DNA of 64,000 nucleotides, from positions 23,770 to 87,769 of the forward strand of contig JAJEHI010000008.1 of NCBI GenBank assembly GCA_022823775.1. Reading direction: 5' to 3'. The notes below the pieces were generated by a model. The model was not told the DNA's origin and made no database searches. It saw only the letters and a program-made list of their open reading frames with translations. The translations under genes and the position numbers were made by a program. How positions within the stretch are numbered: position 1 is the stretch's first letter; every line of letters begins with the position of its first letter. Positions 17,997 through 26,829 of the stretch are shown here, in pieces. Source of the stretch: Defluviicoccus sp. Its GTDB lineage: Bacteria > Pseudomonadota > Alphaproteobacteria > MPNO01.

Positions 17997-19379
17997 TTGA
18001 GGACCGACTTCAGCGCCGATCAGCTAGCCGACCCCGGGATCGCGGCGGCCGACGGCATTCTGAAGACCTGCGTGCATTACGGCTTCTGCACCGCGGTCTG
18101 TCCGACCTACGTGCTCACCCGCGACGAGAACGAAGCGCCGCGCGGGCGGATCGACCTCATCAAGGCGATGCTGGAGAAAGGCGGCCGGCCCGACCCCCGG
18201 ACGGTCGGCCATATCGACAGCTGCCTGTCCTGCAACAGCTGCATGACGACCTGCGCGGTCGACGTGGACTATTTGCATCTCTCCGACATAGCCCGCGCCC
18301 ATATCGAAGAGAACTACCGCCGCCCGCTCGGCGACCGTCTGCTGCGGGGCCTGGTCGCGCGGACGATACCGGACCCCGCTCGTTTCACGCGAATGTCCCG
18401 TCTGGCGCGCCTCGCCTGGCCCATCCGGGCGCTGCTGCCGCGCCGCCTGCGCAACCTGGTCGACCTGGCGCCGGCCTCGCTGCCGCCGGCCCCGGACCTG
18501 ACCGGCGTCCACCCCGCCGAAGGCCCGCGGCGGGGGCGCGTCGCCCTGCTGCAGGGCTGTGTCCAGCAGGCGCTGGCGCCGGAGATCAACGTGGCGACGG
18601 TCCGCCTGCTCACCCGCCACGGCTTCGAGGTTACGGTGCCGGAGGGGGCGGGCTGCTGCGGTGCGTTTACCCTCCATATGGGCAAGACGGGGATGGCGAC
18701 GTCGGCGGCGGCGCGCGTCGTCGACGCCTTGACCGCGGAGCTGGAGGCCGGCAGCCTCGATGCCGTCGCGGTCAACGCGTCCGGCTGCGGGACCGTGGTC
18801 AAAGACTATGAGCGCGTTCTCGAACGCGATCCGTCGCGGCGCGGCAAGGCCGCGGCGCTCGCGGCCATCGCCCGCGACGTCACCGAATTGCTGGCGCCGG
18901 AAGATTTGCGCCTGCCGGAAACCGCCGTACCGCTCGTCGTCGCCTATCACGATGCCTGCTCTCTGCAACACGCGCAGAAGATCCGCAAGCGGCCCCGCGC
19001 CCTGCTTCGTGCCGTCGGCTTCGAGGTGAAGGATATTCCCGAAGCCCATTTCTGTTGCGGCTCGGCGGGCGCCTACAACCTGCTTCAGCCCGATATGGCC
19101 GAGGCCCTGGGCCGGCGCAAGGCCGCCCATATCGAGAGCACCGGGGCGGCGGCGACAGCCGCGGGCAATCTCGGCTGCCTCGCCCAGATCGCCAGGTTCA
19201 CCGCCCTGCCGCGGCTCCACACCGCGGTGCTCCTGGACTGGGCCACCGGCGGGCCGCTGCCCGCCGCGCTGCGCGATACGGACCTGCCCGCGCCGGTCCC
19301 CCGCGCGAGCCCGCCGGGGTCGCCCGAACCGCCGGCGCCGCCGCGGCCGTCCGGGTCCGGCGGTCCGGGCATCTGGTAA
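17997..19379 (+). CDS. Glycolate-oxidase-type iron-sulfur subunit (GlcF-like)
   Basis: This 460-residue protein with two ferredoxin-like clusters and two CCG domains passes electrons from a flavoprotein oxidase to the membrane. The only start in frame is TTG at 17997. The first cluster motif is CVHYGFCTAVCP (Cys25, Tyr28, Cys31, Cys35), so the expected second Cys is Tyr. The second motif is complete (Cys76, 79, 82, 86) but followed by Ala instead of Pro. The CCG motifs are GAGCCGAF and HFCCGSAG. It ends with a Pro-rich tail and precedes the flavoprotein gene by 27 bases. Confidence 0.88.
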   Translation: MRTDFSADQLADPGIAAADGILKTCVHYGFCTAVCPTYVLTRDENEAPRGRIDLIKAMLEKGGRPDPRTVGHIDSCLSCNSCMTTCAVDVDYLHLSDIARAHIEENYRRPLGDRLLRGLVARTIPDPARFTRMSRLARLAWPIRALLPRRLRNLVDLAPASLPPAPDLTGVHPAEGPRRGRVALLQGCVQQALAPEINVATVRLLTRHGFEVTVPEGAGCCGAFTLHMGKTGMATSAAARVVDALTAELEAGSLDAVAVNASGCGTVVKDYERVLERDPSRRGKAAALAAIARDVTELLAPEDLRLPETAVPLVVAYHDACSLQHAQKIRKRPRALLRAVGFEVKDIPEAHFCCGSAGAYNLLQPDMAEALGRRKAAHIESTGAAATAAGNLGCLAQIARFTALPRLHTAVLLDWATGGPLPAALRDTDLPAPVPRASPPGSPEPPAPPRPSGSGGPGIW

Positions 19380-19406
19380 TCTGGCGCCGCGAGGGGGAAC
19401 GAAGCG

Positions 19407-20921
19407 ATGAGCATGGATGGTTTTCTCCGGGCCGCCCAATCCGAGCTGGGCGCGGAGCACGTCAACACGGCGGACGAAACGCTTGCCCGCTACGGGGAGA
19501 ACACCATGCCGGGCGGGGACCGGAGGCCGGCGGCGGTGCTCTATCCCGGCTCGACCGGGGAGGTCGCCGCGGCGGTCCGCCTCGCGAACGAGCACAAGGT
19601 GCCGCTCTTCCCCACCTCCACCGGCAACAACATGGGCCTCGGCACCCGCTCCGCGCCGGCCGAGGGCATGGCGGTGCTCGATCTGGGCCGGCGAATGAAC
19701 CGGATCCTCGAGATCGACGAGCGCCTCGGCTTCGCCGCGGTCGAGCCCGGGGTGAGCTTCCAGATGCTGGCCGACGAGTTGAAGCGGCGGGGCGGCCAAT
19801 GGATGAATTCCACTACCTCCGGTCCGCCGCAGGGTGGCATGATCGGCAACGCGCTCGACAAGGGCGCCGGCTACGGCCCCTATTTCGACCATTTCGGCTT
19901 CAGCTGCGGCATGGAGGTCGTGCTCGGGACGGGCGCCACGATCCGGACGGGCGACGGATCGATCGCGGGCGAGAGCCTGGTCAACTGGCACGTCTCGAAA
20001 TACTCCTTCGGGCCGATCCTGGACGGGCTGTTCGCCCAGTCGAACTACGGAATCGTCACCCGCCTGGGCATCTGGCTGCTGCCGCGGCCGCCGGCGATCC
20101 GCTCCTTCCACTTCACGTTCCCGGACGACGACGATCTGGAAGCTATCGTCGAGCTCTGTCGGCCGCTCAAGATGTCGAACTTCGTGCCGACGCTGTTCCG
20201 CGTCTCCAACGACCTGTACCTGATCGGGAGCGAGGTGCCGAGCCCGGCCTACGCGGCCTCGGGCGGCCGGGAGTCGATCGCCGACGAGGCGCGCAAAGCC
20301 CTGCAGGCGGAGCACGGGCTGGGCTCCTGGACCGTTTCCGGCGCGTTCTACGGGCCGTCGATGGAGGCGATGGAGCCGCAGATCCAGAGGGCGGTCGATC
20401 ATTTCGGGAGCGCCGGCAAGGCTACCTACATCCCGCACGAGGAGGCGCTGGCGAAGCCGGCGCTGGAATGCGCCATCGCCTCCTTCTCCGGCGAGCCCAC
20501 CCACACCGAGCTGGGTTTGCTGAAATGGCGGCCCGGCGGCGGCAACGCCTGGTTCACTCCCGGTACGCCGATGGACGGGCGGATCGCCAACGAATTCCAG
20601 AAGCTCGGTCGCGGCATCTACGAGGCCAACGGGCTCGACTATCAGGTCATGAACGTGGCCGGACCCCGCTTCGCCCGTGGTCTCCACGTGATCTCGTTCA
20701 ACCGGGAAGACCCGGACGAGTGCGCCCGCGCGGATACCGCCTATCGGGCGCTGGCCGAAGCGTTCTTCGCACGCGGCGTGGCCGTCGGCCGGGCGCCGAT
20801 AGACTGGTACGATTTTCACATGGACAAGCTGATGCCGTCCTTCAGGGATGCGTGCGGCGCGATCAAGCGCGCGCTCGATCCCAACGGCGTGATCGCGCCC
20901 GGCCGATACGGCATCTACTGA
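19407..20921 (+). CDS. FAD-linked oxidase of the vanillyl-alcohol oxidase / 4-cresol dehydrogenase type
   Basis: This 504-residue flavoprotein binds FAD through the PCMH domain, seen as FPTSTGNNMGLGTRSAP near residues 68-84 and GPPQGGMIGNALDKGAGYGP. The C-terminal half (LKMSNFVPTLFRVSNDLYLI, then WYDFHMDKLMPSF) resembles enzymes that oxidise 4-alkylphenols, not GlcD. The usual partner of 4-cresol dehydrogenase is a cytochrome; here the adjacent gene is a GlcF-like iron-sulfur protein, so a hybrid complex is implied. The start has GAGGGGGA upstream. Confidence 0.87.
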   Translation: MSMDGFLRAAQSELGAEHVNTADETLARYGENTMPGGDRRPAAVLYPGSTGEVAAAVRLANEHKVPLFPTSTGNNMGLGTRSAPAEGMAVLDLGRRMNRILEIDERLGFAAVEPGVSFQMLADELKRRGGQWMNSTTSGPPQGGMIGNALDKGAGYGPYFDHFGFSCGMEVVLGTGATIRTGDGSIAGESLVNWHVSKYSFGPILDGLFAQSNYGIVTRLGIWLLPRPPAIRSFHFTFPDDDDLEAIVELCRPLKMSNFVPTLFRVSNDLYLIGSEVPSPAYAASGGRESIADEARKALQAEHGLGSWTVSGAFYGPSMEAMEPQIQRAVDHFGSAGKATYIPHEEALAKPALECAIASFSGEPTHTELGLLKWRPGGGNAWFTPGTPMDGRIANEFQKLGRGIYEANGLDYQVMNVAGPRFARGLHVISFNREDPDECARADTAYRALAEAFFARGVAVGRAPIDWYDFHMDKLMPSFRDACGAIKRALDPNGVIAPGRYGIY

Positions 20922-21105
20922 CCCGGGTTTTTCCGGCGGAAGAGGGGGCGATCTGGACACGCCCTCGCGATATCGGCAGGTTGGGGCGAGCCCCGGCACG
21001 CAATCCCGTCTGCCGCGTACGCCCCGCGCGGGTTTCATCCCCGCGCTATCCGAACCGGTCGCCGAAGCGCCGGTGCGCGATCCCGTCAACGTTCGGAAAA
21101 CAGAG

Positions 21106-22470
21106 ATGGCAAGCTACGATCCCAGGACGCACCGGCTGATGACATTCCACGACCGCGCGGTCGCATTCCGCGACGGTTCCGACACGCCGCGCGCGCTTCT
21201 CGAGCGCTGCATCGAGGCCATCGAGGCGCGCGAGGAGGAGATCGTGGCGTGGGCCTTTCTCGATCTCGAAGGCGCGCGCAAGGCCGCGGACGCCGCGACC
21301 GCCCGCTACCGGGCCGGCGCCCCGCTGTCCCCCGTCGACGGTCTCCCGGTCGGGATCAAGGACCTGATTGATACCGTCGATATGCCGACCGAGTACGGCT
21401 CGACGCTGTTCGCCGGGCACCGCCCGAAGCAGGACGCCGCCGCGGTGCTCGCCCTCAGGGAGGGCGGGGCGGCGATCCTCGGCAAGACGGTGACCGTCAC
21501 CTTCGGCGGCGGCGACCCGGCCAGGACGCGGAACCCCCACGACACGAGGCGCACGCCCGGGGGCTCGTCGAGCGGTTCCGCCGCCGCGGTCGGCGCGCCC
21601 ACGATCCCGGTCGCCATCGGCACCCATGCGCGGGGCTCGACTGTCCGCCCGGCGAGCTTCTGCGGCGCCTACGCGCTCAAGCCCACCTTCGGGGCGATCA
21701 ACCGGCAGGGCGTCTTTTCCGCCGCCGACAGCATGGATCATCTCGGAACCTTCGCCGGTTCGCTCCGCGACGTGTGGATTATCGCCCGCCACATGGCGCG
21801 GCTCGCCGGCGGCGACCCCGGCCATCCCGGGCTCTACGGAGGCGCCGCGCCGCCCGCGCCCCGCAAGCCCGCGCGTCTGGTCCGCCTCGACATGGCGGGC
21901 TGGGCCCGGACCGACGAGGCGACGCGGGCCGCGTTCGAGGAGGTCGTCGGCGATCTTGCCTCGGCCGGCGTCGAGATCTACGGGCGCGGGGACGATCCGA
22001 CGATCGACGCCTACGAGGCGCTTCTCGCCCGAATGCCGGAGCTCTGGCGCGACCTCTACCGCTTCGAGATGCGCTGGCCGATGCTGCAATATCTCGCGCT
22101 CTATCCCGACGACGTGCCGCCCCGGCTGAAGCGCGGGCTGGAAGAGGGCGCCGGGCTCACCCAGGAGACCTACCGCGCCGCGCTCGTCCAGCGCGCGCAC
22201 GCGAAGAACCTCCACGCCGCGCTCGCCAGCCGTGTCGACGGGTTCGTCACGCTGGCCTCGCCCGGCCCCGGCCCGGTGGGCATGGACCAGGGAAGCGCCA
22301 TTTTCAACGAGCCGTCCTCCGTGCTCGGCGCGCCGGCGCTGTCGCTGCCGCTGATGGCCGTCGAGGACGTTCCGGTCGGGGTTCAGCTGATGGGCCGGAT
22401 CGGCGGCGACGAGGCGCTCACCGCCCGCGGCCTGTGGATCGCCGAGCACGTCCTCGGCAGGCCGGCGTAG
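21106..22470 (+). CDS. Amidase signature family enzyme
   Basis: The 454-residue hydrolase cleaves amide bonds with a Ser-cisSer-Lys triad. The Lys is in PVGIKDLID, the cis-Ser in TPGGSSSGSAAAV and the nucleophile in GTHARGSTVRPASF, where most family members read GTDTGGSIR; the block is therefore variant but keeps the Ser. The ATG at 21106 is preferred to an upstream start at 21073. It is the last plus-strand gene before a pair of palindromic repeats. A second amidase lies at 24257. Confidence 0.87.
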   Translation: MASYDPRTHRLMTFHDRAVAFRDGSDTPRALLERCIEAIEAREEEIVAWAFLDLEGARKAADAATARYRAGAPLSPVDGLPVGIKDLIDTVDMPTEYGSTLFAGHRPKQDAAAVLALREGGAAILGKTVTVTFGGGDPARTRNPHDTRRTPGGSSSGSAAAVGAPTIPVAIGTHARGSTVRPASFCGAYALKPTFGAINRQGVFSAADSMDHLGTFAGSLRDVWIIARHMARLAGGDPGHPGLYGGAAPPAPRKPARLVRLDMAGWARTDEATRAAFEEVVGDLASAGVEIYGRGDDPTIDAYEALLARMPELWRDLYRFEMRWPMLQYLALYPDDVPPRLKRGLEEGAGLTQETYRAALVQRAHAKNLHAALASRVDGFVTLASPGPGPVGMDQGSAIFNEPSSVLGAPALSLPLMAVEDVPVGVQLMGRIGGDEALTARGLWIAEHVLGRPA

Positions 22471-22478
22471 GCCCGGCC

Positions 22479-22522
22479 CTCCACCTTCTCCCCTCCCGCG
22501 TGCGGGAGGAGAGAAGGTGGAG
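22479..22522. repeat. Palindromic intergenic repeat
   Basis: The outer arms CTCCACCTTCTC (22479-22490) and GAGAAGGTGGAG (22511-22522) are perfect complements, with an inner CCTCCCGC/GCGGGAGG stem. It lies directly after the amidase gene and could stop transcription from both convergent genes. The form is that of a dispersed bacterial palindrome. Confidence 0.7.
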
Positions 22523-22541
22523 AGGAGTAGCCGAGCGAATC

Positions 22542-22564
22542 CCCTCTCCCCCGCGGGGAGAGGG
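22542..22564. repeat. Second palindromic repeat (CCCTCTCCCC type)
   Basis: The ten-base arms CCCTCTCCCC (22542-22551) and GGGGAGAGGG (22555-22564) close a three-base loop, followed by TTAGGGTGAGGGGG. This is a widespread proteobacterial intergenic element. It lies against the end of the minus-strand VOC gene at 22582. Confidence 0.7.
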
Positions 22565-22581
22565 TTAGGGTGAGGGGGCGC

Positions 22582-23115
22582 TCAGGTAATGGTCGGCGCG
22601 ATCTCCGCGCGCCATTCCTCGACCGGGCGGAACGAGTCCTCACCCCCGAACCGCGCCTCCGTGGTCGCATGGATTTCCTCGTCCGAAAGCGAGAAATCCA
22701 GCACTTCGCGCTGGGGCTGCTGGACGTACCACGGCGTGTCCATGAACACCTCCAGCCGGTTGCCCTCCGGATCGCGGAAATAGATCGACCAGGCGTTGCC
22801 GTGGTCGGTGGGGTCGAACCCCTCCACGCCCTCCGCCAGGAGCGCGTCGTGATAGACGCGGAGGTCCGCGAGGGACGACACCTTGAACGAGATCTGGTTG
22901 ATCGTGTTGTAGGATTCCGCCGGCCGTCCGGTGATAAAGACGATCTGGTGGTGGTGGCCCGCATTGCGGCTCAGGAACGCCATCCGGTTCTCGCCGAGCG
23001 GCCCGCCGTCGGTGATCTTGAAGCCGAGCACCCGACCGTAGAAATCGGTCATCCTGTCGATGTCGGTGACGTAGACGCCGATATGGCCCATTTCGAATCT
23101 GGGGGCATCCGTCAT
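22582..23115 (-). CDS. VOC family protein (extradiol dioxygenase-like)
   Basis: This 177-residue metalloprotein has the vicinal-oxygen-chelate fold. The ATG at 23115 (MTDAPRFEMGHIGVYVTD) has AGGGAGGAAACC in front. Likely metal ligands are the His of MGHIGVYV, a His in GHHHQIVF and the Glu in NRLEVFMDTP. The C-terminal extension after the second module (about 50 residues) is longer than in the two VOC genes near 6400. The region suggests ring cleavage or a related step in aromatic breakdown. Confidence 0.88.
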   Translation of the reverse strand: MTDAPRFEMGHIGVYVTDIDRMTDFYGRVLGFKITDGGPLGENRMAFLSRNAGHHHQIVFITGRPAESYNTINQISFKVSSLADLRVYHDALLAEGVEGFDPTDHGNAWSIYFRDPEGNRLEVFMDTPWYVQQPQREVLDFSLSDEEIHATTEARFGGEDSFRPVEEWRAEIAPTIT

Positions 23116-23354
23116 CTCGGTTTCCTCCCTCTCGCGCCGACCGTCCACGCATCTTAATTAACGGACCGCGGCGCAAAAGACAAAGGCGCCGACCGGGATC
23201 CGCGCGCCGTTTCGCCGCTCTGCCGGCGGTCGCGACCGCCCCGACCGTCGGCACGGAGGTCGTTCCGAAGTTAAACCGGACAGTAATGGAACGAGTCCGG
23301 CCATGACGCGCCGGGGGTGCCTTGTTCGCGGTCGCGAACTTCCCGGACAGGACA

Positions 23355-24176
23355 CTAGAAGAACGCGATCGTCCGCATCTCGATGCTCTCGCGCTCCGGC
23401 GCGCCCTCCCGCGTGTTCGGGTCCTCGAAGGCGGTGTGGGCGGTGAACCTTGCCCTTCCGTCCTTCTCGGAGTCGTAGACCTTGAATACCAGCGCCTCGT
23501 CGCGGGTCATGCGCGGGAAGTAGTACCACTTGTGATCGGGCCCCCAGGAAACCTGGTAGGTCTCGCCCACCCGGTCGGGGTAGCGCCGCTCCGAGGCGAC
23601 GAGGTTCCCGGGCGCGAGGCTCCGCGCGTCGGCGATGGCGAGCGGATGGGACTCGATCGGACGTGCGATCGCGCGCCAGACCTGGACGATGGCGAAGCGG
23701 CGCTCGAGCAACTCCTCCGCCTCGTCCGGCAGCAGGTCGCGGACGCGCTGCGGGCCCGACCATTCGGTGTAGTCGTTGTGGACCTGGGTGACCGGCTCGC
23801 GGACCTTGCGCTCCTCGCGCGTCTCCTCGCTGCCCGAGCGCAGCGTGTGGTCGAAGATCAGCACCCGCTTCGCGCCGGTCTGCTCCGCGATCAGCCTCTC
23901 CACCTCCGGGTAGTAGGTCGAGGCGAGATGCTCGGGGTTGAAGAAATCCTCCGTCGCGGTCTCGTGGTCGACGAAGACGAAGCCGGTCTCGTCGAGCGAG
24001 AACGTGTCGCGCAGCGGGCGCCCGTTGCGGATGGTCGTTTCGTGCGTCTCGTACGTGCCGGTGCGGACACGGGCCATGTTGCTCGCCTCCATGGTCCGGT
24101 TGACCGGCTTCACCCCGGTATCGACGACGTAGTTCAGCGCGGCGGTCACGCTGTCGATCGCGGCGGTGTCCGGCAT
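23355..24176 (-). CDS. CmcJ/NvfI-like non-heme iron oxygenase, short form
   Basis: The 273-residue protein shows a HND motif in VTQVHNDYTEWSG, a basic stretch in FAIVQVWRAIARPIES, the block YPDRVGETYQVSWGPDHKWY and a late His in FTAHTAF. This pattern fits the CmcJ/NvfI family, whose fungal members are iron and 2-oxoglutarate dependent. The first His-Asp and the late His are plausible iron ligands. The start at 24176 has GGGAGC upstream. It shares its C-terminal half with the longer paralogue at 31122. Confidence 0.8.
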   Translation of the reverse strand: MPDTAAIDSVTAALNYVVDTGVKPVNRTMEASNMARVRTGTYETHETTIRNGRPLRDTFSLDETGFVFVDHETATEDFFNPEHLASTYYPEVERLIAEQTGAKRVLIFDHTLRSGSEETREERKVREPVTQVHNDYTEWSGPQRVRDLLPDEAEELLERRFAIVQVWRAIARPIESHPLAIADARSLAPGNLVASERRYPDRVGETYQVSWGPDHKWYYFPRMTRDEALVFKVYDSEKDGRARFTAHTAFEDPNTREGAPERESIEMRTIAFF

Positions 24177-24256
24177 GGCGATGCTCCCGGTTCTTGGCGT
24201 TCGAATTCCATCGCAGCCAGATAGGACGCCGCGCCCGCCCCGGCAACCCGCTCCGG

Positions 24257-25663
24257 CTAAGACAGCGGCGGGCGGCGGTCGGTCGTCGGGTGGGCGGCCT
24301 CGTAGGCCCTGGCGGCGCGCAGCACGGTGGCCTCGTCGTGATACTGGCCGACGATCTGCAGGCCCACCGGGAGCCCCGCCCCGGTGAAGCCGCAGGGAAC
24401 CGAGATGGCCGGCTGGCCGGTCAGGTTGAACGGGTAGGTGAAGGGCGACCATTCCATCCAGTTTTCCGGGTCGTAGCCTTCCGGCGACAGTTTGCCCACC
24501 TCGAAGGGCGGCACCGCCATCGTCGGCGTCACCAGCACGTCGCAGGTTTCCATGAACTGCTTCGCGGTCCGCGAAAACCCGACGCGCCAGTCGATGGCCT
24601 CCATGTACTCGGCGCGGCCGATCCCGCGCGACGCTTCGAGGATCGGAAGGATGCCCGGGTCTATCAGGCCGCGCTGTTCCGGCGTCAGGTTCCTGAGCGC
24701 GTGCGAGATGCCGGAGAAGAAATGGATCCGGAAACACTCGCTCGGGTTCTCGAAAGGGGTCTCGATTTCCTCGACCTCGGCGCCGAGCCCGGCGAACGCC
24801 TCCGCCGCGCGCGCGGCAAGCGCCGCGACTTCCGGATCGACCCGGGCATAGCCCAGCGTGGGACTGAAGGCGACGCGGAGCCCTTCCACCCCGTCCTCGA
24901 TGCCGTCGCGGAAGTCGCGCCCGTCATACGGCAGGTTCGCGGGGTCGCGCGCGTCCGGCCGCGCCATGACGTTCAGCATCAGCGCGGCATCGGCGACGGT
25001 GCGGGTCATCGGGCCGATATGGCTGAGCGTGCCCGCCGCGCTCAGCGGATAGTTGGCCACGCGCCCGTAGGAAGCCTTGATCGCCACCAGACCGGAAAAG
25101 CTGCCCGGGATGCGGACCGAGCCGCCCGCGTCCGTGCCGATGGCGGCGTTGCCGATCCCGGCCGCGAGCGCCGCCGCCGATCCGCCGCTCGACCCGCCCG
25201 GGGTCACGGACAGGTCCCACGGGCTTCGCGTGATCCCGCTTAGCGGGCAGTCGGTGACCCCCTTCCAGCCGAATTCCGGCATGGTAGTCTTGCCGATGAC
25301 GATGGCGCCGGCCTCGCGGGCGCGCGCGACGGCCGGCGAATCCTCGGAATCCGGGGTGTCGGGGTCGGAGAGCCTCGATCCCCTGAGGGTCGCCCAGCCG
25401 GTGGCGAGCAGCGCGTCCTTCACCGTGATCGGCACGCCGTCGAGCGGCCCCGCCGGCGCGCCTTGCGACCAGCGCCGCTCCGCCTCCCGCGCGGCCGCCA
25501 GCGCCTCGTCCTCGTCGAGCAGGTGGCAAAAGGCGTTGAGGTCGGACTCATGGCGGTCGATGCGCGCATAGGCGGTCCGCACCGCGTCGACGGGCGAGGC
25601 CTCTTCGGTTTCGAACGCCGCGACCAGATCGGTCAGCGCCATGAAGGCGGTCGGTTCGTTCAT
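24257..25663 (-). CDS. Amidase signature family enzyme
   Basis: The 468-residue amidase has a full canonical signature: Lys in GVPITVKDALLA, cis-Ser in TPGGSSGGSAAALAAG and nucleophile Ser in GTDAGGSVRIPGSF. The start is the ATG at 25663 behind a GGAG site; the open frame continues upstream to 25984 without coding character. The ATG at 25642 is an alternative. It is divergent from a TRAP operon across 133 bases, which suggests that the transported compound or its product is an amide. Confidence 0.92.
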   Translation of the reverse strand: MNEPTAFMALTDLVAAFETEEASPVDAVRTAYARIDRHESDLNAFCHLLDEDEALAAAREAERRWSQGAPAGPLDGVPITVKDALLATGWATLRGSRLSDPDTPDSEDSPAVARAREAGAIVIGKTTMPEFGWKGVTDCPLSGITRSPWDLSVTPGGSSGGSAAALAAGIGNAAIGTDAGGSVRIPGSFSGLVAIKASYGRVANYPLSAAGTLSHIGPMTRTVADAALMLNVMARPDARDPANLPYDGRDFRDGIEDGVEGLRVAFSPTLGYARVDPEVAALAARAAEAFAGLGAEVEEIETPFENPSECFRIHFFSGISHALRNLTPEQRGLIDPGILPILEASRGIGRAEYMEAIDWRVGFSRTAKQFMETCDVLVTPTMAVPPFEVGKLSPEGYDPENWMEWSPFTYPFNLTGQPAISVPCGFTGAGLPVGLQIVGQYHDEATVLRAARAYEAAHPTTDRRPPLS

Positions 25664-25725
25664 CGGAACTCCAGGTCGGGGTTTGGTTGACTTGCCCGCG
25701 GGCGCACAGGAAGATCGCCCCGGTA

Positions 25726-25743
25726 CAACCAGAATTATTGTTG
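25726..25743. promoter_or_regulatory. Candidate operator, imperfect palindrome between amidase and TRAP operon
   Basis: CAAC at 25726-25729 mirrors GTTG at 25740-25743 around an AATT centre, with seven of nine positions paired. It lies in the 133-base divergent region, about 54 bases before the binding-protein start, and could regulate both directions. No regulator gene is adjacent. Confidence 0.3.
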
Positions 25744-25796
25744 GAATCCCGCAACCCGCAAGGGATGCGGCAACCGTTCCGGCCAAGGAGGCGACC

Positions 25797-26795
25797 ATGA
25801 AGCTGGCGAGACTCGTATTCGGGAGCGTGATCCTTTCCTTCGCGCTTTCGGCCCTGCCGGCGGCGGCGGACAGCGTATCGTGGAAATCGATCACCGCCTT
25901 CCCGCGCAAGCACCCGTTCAACGCGCCGTTGCACGATTTCGCCAAGCGGGCGGCGCAATACTCCAACAACGAGATCAAGATCAACTATGTCGGCGGTCCC
26001 GACGTCACCCCGGTCGACCAGCAGATGAAGGCCGTCGCGCGCGGCGTGATCGACGTCTATTACGGGCCGATGTCCTATTTTCTCGGCGAGATTCCCGAGA
26101 TCCAGGCGTTCAACGGCTCCAACCTGCACGCGATGGAAGTCCGCTCCACCGGCGGTCTCGCGCTGATGAACGAGCAGGTCCGCAGACGCCTCAATTCCGA
26201 GCTGCTGGGCTATTACGGGTCGGGCTACACGTTCTACGTCTATCTCACCGAGAAGCCCAAATTCGACGCCGACGGCGCGCCCGACTTCAACGGGATGAAG
26301 ATCCGCGGCGTCGCGATCTACCGCGAGTTCCTCAAGCGGTTCGGCGGCAGCGCGGTGCCGATCCACGTGGCGGAGATGTATTCCGGCCTCGAGCGCGGCA
26401 TCGTCAAGGGCGCGGCATGGATCGGGCCCGGCGTCACCAATTTCGGCTGGGACAAGTTCCTCAAGTACCGCATCACCCCGGCCTACTGGCAGGGCGACAT
26501 CATCATCGCCAGCAACAAGCCGAAATGGGACAAGCTGTCGACCGCGCACAAGCGGGCGATCACCCGGGCGGCGATCGAGTCCGAGATCTGGGCGCACGCC
26601 CTGTTCGCCAAGATGAGCGCCGACGAGAAGGTCAAGCTCAAGAAGCGCGGCATGGTCGACATCGACCTGAAGGGCAAGGCGGCCGAGATCTATCTCGACG
26701 CGGCCTACGATATCGGCGTGTGGCAGGCGCTCGCCAAGAACAAGATCCCGGCGGAGCTGATCGAGGACTTCCAGGCCAAGCTGTTCCGCAAGTAG
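25797..26795 (+). CDS. TRAP transporter substrate-binding protein (DctP type)
   Basis: This 332-residue periplasmic binding protein starts at an ATG behind CCAAGGAGGCGACC. The signal peptide is MKLARLVFGSVILSFALSAL with cleavage near AAA-D. The core includes FNGMKIRGVAIYREFLKRFG, where the substrate-binding Arg usually sits, and MYSGLERGIVKGAAW. It is the first gene of an operon that continues with DctQ, DctM and a PqqC-like oxidase. The divergent neighbour is an amidase. Confidence 0.92.
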   Translation: MKLARLVFGSVILSFALSALPAAADSVSWKSITAFPRKHPFNAPLHDFAKRAAQYSNNEIKINYVGGPDVTPVDQQMKAVARGVIDVYYGPMSYFLGEIPEIQAFNGSNLHAMEVRSTGGLALMNEQVRRRLNSELLGYYGSGYTFYVYLTEKPKFDADGAPDFNGMKIRGVAIYREFLKRFGGSAVPIHVAEMYSGLERGIVKGAAWIGPGVTNFGWDKFLKYRITPAYWQGDIIIASNKPKWDKLSTAHKRAITRAAIESEIWAHALFAKMSADEKVKLKKRGMVDIDLKGKAAEIYLDAAYDIGVWQALAKNKIPAELIEDFQAKLFRK

Positions 26796-26829
26796 CGGCG
26801 CCGGAGGGTTCCACCCGGCACGCCGCGCG

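Noticed and set aside
18024..21089. A 1021-residue open frame on the minus strand opposite the GlcF-like and flavoprotein genes
   Set aside because: It is rich in Arg, Gly and His, shows no domain, and lies opposite two well-supported genes; such shadows are normal at this GC content.
25687..25692. TTGACT as a -35 box for the TRAP operon
   Set aside because: No acceptable -10 box occurs 15-19 bases downstream.
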